NCBI GenBank assembly: GCA_004335635.1
Contig: QAXH01000879.1
Location: forward strand, 1 to 11,390
DNA length: 11,390 bases
Direction: 5' to 3'
From: Chloromonas sp. AAM2
Lineage: Eukaryota; Chlorophyta; Chlorophyceae; Chlamydomonadales; Chlamydomonadaceae
The position numbers were made by a program, and so were the translations under genes. Numbering within the stretch: position 1 is the stretch's first letter; each line of letters opens with the position of its first letter. Shown here piece after piece: positions 1 through 8,500 of this stretch. Under the pieces are notes generated by a model that ran no database searches, had not been told where the DNA came from, and was given only the letters and a program-made list of their open reading frames with translations.

Positions 1-480
1 GAGAAAAAACACGAGCGAGCCAAAGAGAGACCGGTGGGGCTCACCAACCAAAGAAGGTCTCTTTGTGAAAGGCATGCCGCCGTTAAAAACCACCCTCTTC
101 CTGCCCACCAAGCTATCCAGTCCCAGACCAGAAAGATGAGGAGAAAAAGAGCGCACAAACAACACCTACAGGGCCAAGCAACACAACACAAGCACAGCAC
201 AGCCCAACAACAACTGCAAGCAAACTAGCAGGCAAACACATCACAGGCCACCCAGAGCCAAGCCTAAAAATCAAAACCGAACTGCAAGCAAAGCCAGACA
301 CCTAGCTACATGCACAGGGAGAAGGCAACTAGCTAAACGCGCAGGCATAAAAGCACACTTACACACACAGGGCCAAGCGACGCAACACAGCCTAACAGCA
401 ACTGCAAGCACAGTCACACCTACTACCGCAAGCCACATTGCCTGCTTCTTACCTGGCTGGCTGGCTGGCTGTGACACGTG
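1..480. other. A+C-rich, T-poor noncoding region with diverged repeats
   Basis: From about 120 to 430 the plus strand is strikingly poor in T. Two diverged direct copies of a block run from the GGGCCAAGC motif to CAACTGCAAGCA or CAGCAACTGCAAGCA (about 162-222 and 361-410). The short frames that exist are low-complexity (Gln/His-rich on plus, Val/Cys/Leu-rich on minus) and I do not support any as a gene. Confidence 0.6.
453..471. repeat. CTGG microsatellite
   Basis: About four and three-quarter copies of CTGG in direct tandem. Confidence 0.9.
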
Positions 481-482
481 CA

Positions 483-508
483 CCCCTTTACACAGCTATG
501 CGGTTCTG
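483..508 (+). repeat. Short fragment of the dispersed repeat
   Basis: This 26-base stretch, ending GCTATGCGGTTCTG, matches part of the repeat core (CCCCTTTACACAATGCTATGCGGTTCTG in copy 2, around 1833-1860) with a two-base deletion. The sequence on both sides is unrelated, so it looks like a truncated copy. Confidence 0.6.
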
Positions 509-607
509 CCAGACAGCGACAGCTGACAACCAAGCACGCTCTTACCAGTAAGCAGCCGATGCACCATCCGACAGATCAGCGACTCGAACAGAGGTTGAAG
601 CTGTACA

Positions 608-635
608 AGACTGTTGCAACACTTGCATGACTTAC
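608..635 (+). repeat. 28-base inverted repeat, left arm
   Basis: This sequence is the reverse complement of 1670-1697 with one mismatch in 28 bases (27 identical). The flanking sequence on both sides diverges at once. Confidence 0.85.
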
Positions 636-802
636 AAGTGGGTTTGACTCTAGATCAGGCAAGGCATGTCTGCACCGGCCTATGGCATCTATGATCAGGG
701 TGTTCAGGTCACGCAGGGTAATATCATGTGAAGTGTGGGATCCTCCGTGCACATGCGCTCTACACGGCAGGCTGATCCAACACTCGTCTGTCAAGAAGGT
801 GG

Positions 803-985
803 ACAGGTTTCATCATCGCTTACATCAGCCTAGCCGAAACCGCATAGTACTGTGTACAGGGGATTCAGAGAGCCCACCTGCCCTGCACATCCACCGGTAT
901 ATGCAGTGACAAAAGGTGATTGGCCGGTCCCCTCGAAGCACATTCACCCACCTGGTCTCCCGCATCGGCGAGTTCCAGGGGCCGC
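803..985 (-). repeat. Dispersed repeat family, copy 1
   Basis: On the minus strand this carries the same core (935-822) as copies 2 and 3. Similarity to copy 2 continues outward to about 803 (GATGAAAYCTGT on the minus strand), and similarity to copy 3 continues inward to about 985. Its orientation is opposite to copies 2 and 3. Confidence 0.9.
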
Positions 986-1004
986 ACCTCGCAAAGCGCC
1001 TCGA

Positions 1005-1440
1005 AATGGCTGATAACATATAAATGGCATATAACATATGGCTGCGACGGCGCGAGCTATGCGATGACGTTACTGCGACCCGCAACTTACCGTTGCCCAC
1101 TCCTGGAAGCGTAGACCGCCGGGCAAAGAGGAAGAAGCAGCGAAGGGACATTAACATAAATACTACCAAAGTGACAGGTCACACGGGAGCGTTACAGTGG
1201 TCACTCTGTTGGGCCCGTTGGCGTAAAGCACCCGCCCGGGCTGATAAGGACCGTCGGGCTCCGGATAAGGACAGAGGACAGGACAAAGGACAGGTGGCTG
1301 ATAACATATCAGCATTTTGGGCTGATAAGGGATTTTGCCAAGGTTACTCCTGGCAACGACAAATAACGGCCCATGCACAGGCTTTCCTGCCGAGACGGCA
1401 GAAACCGTTTCGACTGAAGCTGGAAACTTGACAGGAATCT
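1005..1440. other. Noncoding interval with repeated GCTGATAA motifs and hairpins
   Basis: GCTGATAA or a close variant occurs near 1010, 1240, 1261, 1297 and 1321, and GGACAGGACAAAGGACAG occurs near 1277. Two perfect hairpins are present: GCTGATA-ACA-TATCAGC at 1297-1313 and CTGCCG-AGA-CGGCAG at 1387-1401. Open frames exist on both strands but show no recognisable protein. Confidence 0.5.
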
Positions 1441-1669
1441 CAGCAACCCCCAGTACAACTCTGAGCCAACCTAGACAGTGAAGACCGGTTGCTTCCAAGC
1501 ATCACTCATCTTGATGTTCATTATCCTTGCTGAGCCTGAACCGCTTAGGAGCGGAAAAAAGGTCACAGTGGTCGCACGCGCCAACTGTTTCAACCCTGTG
1601 CCATGCACGTCAGTTTCTCACAGTGTCCATGTCCACGCTCATGATGCTCATGCTTGAATTGCACACCGG

Positions 1670-1697
1670 GTAAGTCATGCAAGTGCTGCAACAGTCT
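1670..1697 (-). repeat. 28-base inverted repeat, right arm
   Basis: This is the partner of 608-635. On the plus strand it begins GTAAGTCATGCAAGTG, which resembles a splice donor, but no adjoining exon is seen. Confidence 0.85.
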
Positions 1698-1744
1698 GGT
1701 TGAATTCAAAACAACAAGCTCAGCACTTCCAAGGGTTACCACCT

Positions 1745-1894
1745 TCAAGGGAATGTCCCCGAGGGGACCGACCAATCACCTCGTGTCACTGCATACACCG
1801 GTGGATGTGCAGGAAAGGTGGGCTCTCTGAATCCCCTTTACACAATGCTATGCGGTTCTGGCTAGGCTGATGTAAACCAAATGATGAAATCTGT
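1745..1894 (+). repeat. Dispersed repeat family, copy 2
   Basis: The core at 1760-1873 matches copies 1 and 3 at nearly 90% by eye. It is inverted relative to copy 1 and ends within 25 bases of the stop codon of the minus-strand gene. On the minus strand it supplies TGTAA at 1842-1838. Confidence 0.9.
1838..1842 (-). terminator. Possible poly(A) signal TGTAA
   Basis: TGTAA lies about 77 bases downstream of the minus-strand stop codon. TGTAA is the usual poly(A) signal in Chlamydomonas and Volvox, so this is a candidate if the organism is of that group. It lies inside dispersed repeat copy 2. Confidence 0.35.
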
Positions 1895-1918
1895 TGTAAT
1901 GTGTGATTTTTGACGCGC

Positions 1919-2530
1919 TTACCAAAGCACCACAGGTGGCAGCCTCTGAGCAGCGGCAGCTACATGTGCAAACCAATTGGTCTCAACCTCTTGCATGATT
2001 CGCTGCAGTCTCAACAAGTCTTTGTTCCAGGATGTACCTGCGGCCTCTGACAGCTGCTTGCGTGCCTGGCACAGCTGGTCACCCATGCCTTGCAGCGGCG
2101 CTAACAACTCCTCAACCACATCTGACTGCAAGGCCTCTGTCACCTTGGACTGCATGCCCTGGGACAGCCCAGCAACGCCTGGTTTAACCGTCAACCTCCC
2201 TGTCTGTTGCTCATGAGTAACGGACATCTGCATGGGCCTGAGTTTGGCAGAGGGAAGGCCGTCCCTGACGCCGTCGGAACTGCCCAATTGCTCGCGCCCT
2301 TTGGCAGAGGGCAGGGCGTCCCCACTGTTGTCAGAGCCGCCCAGCTGTAGGCGCCTTGTATTCACAGCCACAACGCTCCGCACTACGCTGTCTGTGTAGG
2401 ATGCAAACGCCTCCTTTGACTTGTATTGGGCAAGCAAGGTCTTCATTGCCTTGGCGGTTTCTAGCAGTTTGTTTGCGTCCACGTCCCCATTCTTCAGCTT
2501 GTCCAGCACACCGTCCTCCTTGGGAAGTAC
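1919..2530 (-). CDS. Exon 19, terminal exon with a 19-residue repeat
   Basis: The acceptor is ATTGTGCACAG|GTA (phase 0). The frame then runs 203 codons (model 1196-1398) to a TAA stop at 1921-1919. It opens with a Lys/Asp-rich helix (DKLKNGDVDANKLLETAKAM), then has two copies of a 19-residue Gly/Ser/Asp-rich repeat at 2347-2291 and 2290-2234 (QLGxSDxxxDxLPSAKxRx). The C-terminal half is again helical, with QLCQARKQLSEAAG and LLRLQRIMQEVETNW. The stop overlaps a possible donor (CTTTG|GTAAGC), so an alternative C-terminus cannot be ruled out. Confidence 0.85.
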   Translation of the reverse strand, partial: VLPKEDGVLDKLKNGDVDANKLLETAKAMKTLLAQYKSKEAFASYTDSVVRSVVAVNTRRLQLGGSDNSGDALPSAKGREQLGSSDGVRDGLPSAKLRPMQMSVTHEQQTGRLTVKPGVAGLSQGMQSKVTEALQSDVVEELLAPLQGMGDQLCQARKQLSEAAGTSWNKDLLRLQRIMQEVETNWFAHVAAAAQRLPPVVLW

Positions 2531-5500
2531 CTGTGCACAATCAGCACAGCACGGGTGCGGCATCACAGCATAGCAAGGGTGCGGCATCACAGCACTGCAA
2601 GAGGGCACATCACATTTGAGTTAGGTGAGTCTGCTCTACTGCCTGGTGAGCCGCAAGCGGGTTTGACACAGGTGGCACAAGCTGTAGCCACGTGCTGGGC
2701 CAAATGTTAGATGACACATGGTAAGGTTGAATTCTAACCTTCAACATCTTGCGGTCATGTTGGCTATAGGTACGGCTTAAATCCAACCACAAGGAATGTT
2801 CATTCACACAACTCCACCCAAGCTTGTCTTGCACTGGAGCATTGCGTACCTGGGGCACTTGCTTGAGCAGGCTAGCCACCAGTGTGTGTGTGGCGCGGGA
2901 GATGTAGGCCAGCCCGTAGGCCTGGGCCACCAACATCTCTGGCGTCTTGCCCTCGCCCTCGTCACCTGCGACACAGGAGGCAATCACTGGTCAGGCTCAT
3001 ATTTGGTGAGCACATGTTGCTGTTGAGTGTCTACTAGCCAAGGCCTGTGCCTGCCTTGATACCAACGATTAGTATATCTGTCAGGCTGTATATAGTAGGA
3101 AACGGTACTCTGGTCCACTCCAGCTGAGTTCACAGTCAGATGCATGTACGTCCGCACCTGGGGCGCCTCGTCCCTCGAGCGTTTGTTCCAGGTCTTCCTT
3201 GAGCGTCTCCAGATCCTTGGCAAAGCGCTCGTTGCGCTCGTATACCACACCGGCAGCCTGAGCAGACAAAGAGAGGCAGGGTTTAGGTGTGCCTTTTGAG
3301 GCAGGAATGGTATGCGCTGGGTTGGGCACATCACCGTGAACTGTTGGTGTAGTCATGTATGTGGGCGAGTTTGTGGGTGACTGGTGTGACACCAGAATGG
3401 ATTGCCTGAAAGGTGTGTGCTCAGGTCTGGGCTGCACGTGCGCCATACGGGCGGGGCCAGGCGTCCACGTTGAGGTGACTGGCATTGTTGGCTACTTGCT
3501 CGCTCTGGACTGTGCCTCGCCTGGCCTGTTGTGCGCCTCATCTGGCCTGTTCAGCAATATGTCCATCATGTCAGATAATAAATAATAGGCTGGGCGCTTG
3601 CTCCTTATTGTAACATACCAGCACGGCTTTGCCCCACAACCAGTTCAATGTTGGCAGCCTAAGCCACGCGGCCTTCCCACGCACCGCTTGGAACACATCG
3701 TTGTACGCCTCCTGCAGCTTAGCCCTGAGTTTGTGCTTGGAGGCAGTGCCAACCATCTGGCTGGACAGGCGGAAGGGCGCCACCAGGGCGTGGATGGCCA
3801 CCATGGAACGGTCGCCCAAGTAGAGGGGAGCAGGGGGGACGGGGGCTTGGCCTGCAGGGCAGGTGGCCGGGTCAGCGAAACCTTTCAGAAACCTAAGCTG
3901 TGCTATGCTGGATGCTGCTCCCTGCAGTTTGCCGTTGCTGCAAATCTTTGGCTGCTGGCAGGACTGGGTCAATGATGTCCAGTGATGGGGTTAGGCTAGG
4001 GGTGGAACGGATCGACAAAACGCGCATAGTCATCAGGTGTGGAATCTTTTTTTTGCTGCACTGGAGGCGGTCGTTGCCGTAAACCGGATCAATTCTGCAG
4101 GCGGTCGTTGCCGTAAACCGGAAATGCTCCGGCGCGACAATCTTCATGCGCCACTCACCCCTGGCTTGGTCTGTGGCAGGCGCAGTTGCTGGGGCACCAG
4201 ATGACCTTTGCCGTGCCTCCTCCGCCGCATAGTAGTCGATTGCCTCCTTGGGGCTCAGGTCGTACACACTGGTGATCTCATCCAGACCCTGCAGCCAAAG
4301 AGCGAGTAGGAAATGTGTCACTTAGAAGGGCAGGCCAGGCCAGGCTGGACGAGCCTTGCAGGTGCTGCCAAGCACGTGCTGGCTCATACACGCAGGGGCA
4401 GTGCGCAAAGATTTGCAGGCACTGAGAGTGCATGTTATTCCGAGCTATGCTTGAGAGGCAGGGAGGCTTTGGTGCTATACCTTGTACGCCCAGTCGGACG
4501 CGAGGGCATAGCACACTGTGTGGGCAGTCTCAGCCAACCAGCGTCTCAACTTCCGCTCATCACGGGCACGCAAAGCCTGTGAACAAAGAATCAAGTGCAG
4601 GACTGAACTGGCAGCAGATATCAAAGCCAATAATCGTGTCTTGCCAAAGGGGCATGCACTGTGGACGGCAGTGATAAAGCAAAGGCGATGTATGAGGGGC
4701 AACGTTACCTCACAAGTTATGTTTGTGCCTTCTAGTCAAGTGTTCTTTGAGCTGTGATGGCAGCAAACTGTTGTAAGAAAGATCAGGCAGGGTGGGCCAA
4801 CAAACACATACAACGGAAGACCTGGCCCCACCTGTGCCTCCTTCTTGTCCGCCTCGGCCTGCGCCACCTCGGCCCTCAGCGCCCCTGAGCCCTCGCCCTT
4901 GGCTCCCGCCATCGCCTCCTGTGCTGACTCAGCCACCGCCTGCACCCTGGACAGCGCTGACGCCTCCCTCTGCACCACCGCATCCAAGGCGCGCTCAAAG
5001 CCCTCCACCACCCTGGACCAGTGGGCAGCGGCCTTGGTAGCCCACTGCCCCGCCAGCGCCTCAGAAGCCTCGCGACCAGCCATGCGCGCAAGTGCCACGC
5101 ACATGACGCTATATAGTGTGGCGGCCGCGTCCCCGGCTGCCACCTCCTTTGCTGCTTTGGCCTCCGCCCGGGTGACGATGAGTGCCCGGGCTGATTCCGC
5201 TGCGCGTGTGATGAGCTGCAACCGGGCTGCCGCCCGCTCCCGTATCTTCCTGTCCGGCAGGGCTGCTTCCAACACCCACCCGACTGACTGTGCCTGGCTG
5301 GAAAGCATGTCGGCAATGCGCAGGGATGCCAGGCCGTCCTGCAATTCCTGCATGGAACGGAGCTGATTAGCAACAGCCTCGCTAGCCTGGTACAGCAAGT
5401 CAACGGCCATGGCTACTGTGGTCTGCAATGAGAGCCCTATCTCAGGGGCAGCCACAGTGGTCTTTGGGGGGATGGGCGCCTCAGCCACTAGTGCCTCTGC

Positions 5501-8500
5501 TTCACTTGTAAGTGCCTCTGGTTGTCCATTCGCTGCTGCACTGTGCCCCTTGTCCGGCGTATTTCCATTGCTGCCTGTTTCCATTTGCACGTTGTCGCTC
5601 GGCACGGTTGCGGGTTCAGCAGATTTCGCGCCCAGGACAGCGTCTGCACTACTCTGAGCGCAAGGGTGGCCCTCCGCTGCGGGCCTGTCTGATGACTCAT
5701 CTTCTTCTTGTCCGACATGCTGAGCCATGAACTCATCCCGTGTCTGCATCTCGACTGACTCTGTCTCAGGTGTGATTGCTGACTCTGGTTCGGCATGTGC
5801 ACGAACACGCAAACTCATGCCAACTGCAGCAAGAAATTGCTCCACGACTGTGCTCACGAGCTGGGAGCGCTGCGAAAGCTGCTCGGCTGTGTCCGGTTCC
5901 CGCAGGATGCGCAGCAGCGGGATGCATGCGGCGGTCGCCCACTCGCTGGCCGTTGCGGAACAGGCCAGCGCCACCTGACCGCGGGCGTGCGTCACCATCT
6001 CTTCCAAGGCGTCAAAGTAGTACGAGTCGGCAGGTATCATCGCCTGAAAGCAGGCAAGCAAACCGAGATATCAGATACCATTCTAGGTGGAAGCACACCC
6101 GCATGCCCCTGCCCGCAGGGAGGTCATAATGGCAGCTGCTCATTCAGTTGCAGTTGCACACCCTGCCCTGCCACCAACAGTCGTTTCACCACAGGGTCTG
6201 TTTGAGCAGGCATGTGACAGTTCACTGTGCGGCCGCATTGCTTTCTCTGTATGCCCGTTGCCCGACTCACTTGCATCTCCAACAGCTTGGTGGTGCATAT
6301 GTCCAGGGCTATGGCGGTTTCTGCTGCCTGGCAGATGCACTCCTTGACAGCCTGGATAGCACACGTCACACACAAGTCACAGGACACCATCAAATCATGG
6401 CATGGCCGGAAGTGGCAAGTTGGAAGGACGCCGAGTCACATGGCCGTCATGGCTTGGCATTTGCAATGCTCTGCAGAGCAATTGCTACCCAAAATGAAGT
6501 TGAGCGCACCGAGTCCTTCCCTGACGTAAACAAAGACGCACAACTGTGTACAGTTTCATGGCACAGCCGCAGAGCCATCATATCATGGATCGGTGCTTTT
6601 CATACCTGTGCATCGTCGTCCACTTCCTCGGGTATGGGCCAGCCTCGCTCCAACTGCGGACAATGCACACACACTCTCCCTTGGCTGAGTGGCTATCCGT
6701 TAGAAAAGAGTTCGCCAACGCTGGCTGGTGTTTGGTTCAGGCAAAAACCAATGCTACAGGTAACCACGTTGGGACGGCCAACAACAGCCTTCAATCAGCA
6801 CCTGGGCACCCTTTGTAGCCTCTGATTGCCTTGTCACCGTGGTCTGAGGGCGAAAGGTGTGCTACCACGTCTGCCAATTACCACCAAGTATTCAGCACCA
6901 ATTAGTACCAGCCTTGACCGTGTGAATGAAGCGTGCTAGCCACCCACTTGCTCCACATTTCCCGCAGGCACCAGCACCCTCTGGCAGCTCCTGTTGGCCA
7001 CCGCCAGACTGGCCTTGAGGATTGCCTCCACCACGGCGGGCAGACGCGACCCCAGCATGCCACCCGCATCAGACGTCAGCTCGCCCAGGGCCTGCGCGTG
7101 TGGGTGTGTGAAGGAAGCAGCACGGCAGGTGAAGCAGTGCAAGGGCGCCAGCAGAAGCTACCTGTTGCAGAAGTCGTGTGTAAGCACTAGAGCACTAACA
7201 TTTGCTTGGGAGGAGTCTGGCGCATCTTGGCGCACCTTGGCCTGTTTATTACCCGAGACCCACCTCCAGCCTGTCGTTCCCGTCCTCCTCCCGTCCCCCC
7301 GCCCAGCAGCCGCTGCCCATGTCCCGCAGCATGTTCCGGGTCAGCAGCAGCGCCTGCTGGGACACGTGCAGCCGCTCCAGGGACCGCTGGAAGGCACACA
7401 CTAGCTGCAGGTACTTCTGGTACTCGTAAGGCGCGATGTCGGTCTCATCATCAGGCACCGCGTCACCACCGCTGACCTGCGGGGGTTGAGAAAGGCAAAG
7501 GGCGGGGATTTCAAGGACCATGGGGCTGAAAACGTACGATAAGTCAGGTGGCCCAAGCATGCGATGACCCAGAAAACGTGCGCAGTACGGTAATGACGTT
7601 GTAAGCATTAGCCAGGGTGGTGGTAAGCTAGTGGTAGATGCAGTACAGGAGCGGAGGCTAGTCAGGGTAGGGTTCATATTCTGGCCAGCATGCCATGCAG
7701 AATGAACGGAAAACACAATGTCAGTTCAACACAGGGGGCAGTAGAGGGCATTGAGAGGGCCAGGCTATGCTGCCATTGTTCCAGCCCGTCCCTCCCCCCT
7801 CCCTCTTCCCCGTCCCCCCCCGTGTGTGCTCACCTCATCAATGACCTCCTCGTACACGGCCTCTGTGCTCTGTAGCTGAACCTGCAGGGCACGGACGAGG
7901 CAACACACCACAAGATGTGAGCCTTCAACAGGGCGGGCGGCAGCCCAAGCGTACTCACAGCTGGAGGGCTGGCCATGCGCCTGCCCCCCCTCTTACACCA
8001 TGACGTCAGAGGTTTTTTGCAGTTGATCTGAATCTGATTGATCACAATGGAAATGATCAACGATGAAATCAGAAAAACGGAACTCGGCTACGCACGAGGC
8101 CAGGTGGGATGTGAATGGGCTCCGAGGGGACCGGCCAATCACATTTTGTTGCTGCATATACCGGTGGATGTGCAGGACAGGTGGGCTCTCTGAATCCCCT
8201 TTACACTGTGCTATGCGGTTCAGGCTAGGCTGGTGTGCCTTGCCCCCACCTGCGCCACCACCGCCAACAGCCTGTCCTGCAGCCGCATGCCCCCGTGGTG
8301 GCCCGTGACAAGCGCCTTACAGCCCCTAGCCAGGCGCCGCATGACGCGGTCAAGGGAGGTCACGGCGCGCGAGACGGAGTCAGCGCTGCGGATGCCGCCA
8401 CCCAGGGCAACCTGGAAGATGAACGAAACCAGCACGACATGTGACTGGGCTGGCTGGGGTGGTGTCGGCACATGAGGCGCGTGCAACTGGATGCCTGGCT

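Larger units (their letters stand above)
803..1894. mobile_element. Candidate non-autonomous element with long inverted ends
   Basis: Copies 1 and 2 of the dispersed repeat face each other across about 0.8 kb, giving inverted ends of roughly 135-150 bases. The interior has no convincing coding sequence, but carries several GCTGATAA motifs and two perfect small hairpins. No clear target-site duplication is visible beside either end, and a further inverted pair (608-635 and 1670-1697) does not nest with these ends. It may therefore be two independent insertions rather than one element. Confidence 0.4.

Noticed and set aside
1..480. Minus-strand frames of 62 and 70 codons rich in Val, Leu and Cys
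   Set aside because: They look like membrane segments only because the complementary strand is A+C-rich; there is no start context, splice partner or similarity.
1024..1431. Plus-strand open frame of 135 codons with a Lys/Arg/Asp-rich middle
   Set aside because: The basic stretch comes from the GATAAGGAC and GGACA repeats; the opposite strand is equally open, and nothing resembles a known protein.
4845..5366. Plus-strand open frame of 173 codons (and another minus frame at 4876-5403)
   Set aside because: Both are shadows of exon 13, rich in Ser, Ala, Pro or Arg as expected from antisense and shifted reading of an Ala-rich gene.
6148..6825. Plus-strand open frame of 225 codons
   Set aside because: It runs opposite exons 11 and 12 and two introns, shows no family resemblance, and is His/Cys/Ser-rich like random sequence.
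7959..7980. 22-base micro-exon between a CAG and a GTGAGT
   Set aside because: Its length is not a multiple of three and would break the phase agreement between exons 7 and 8.
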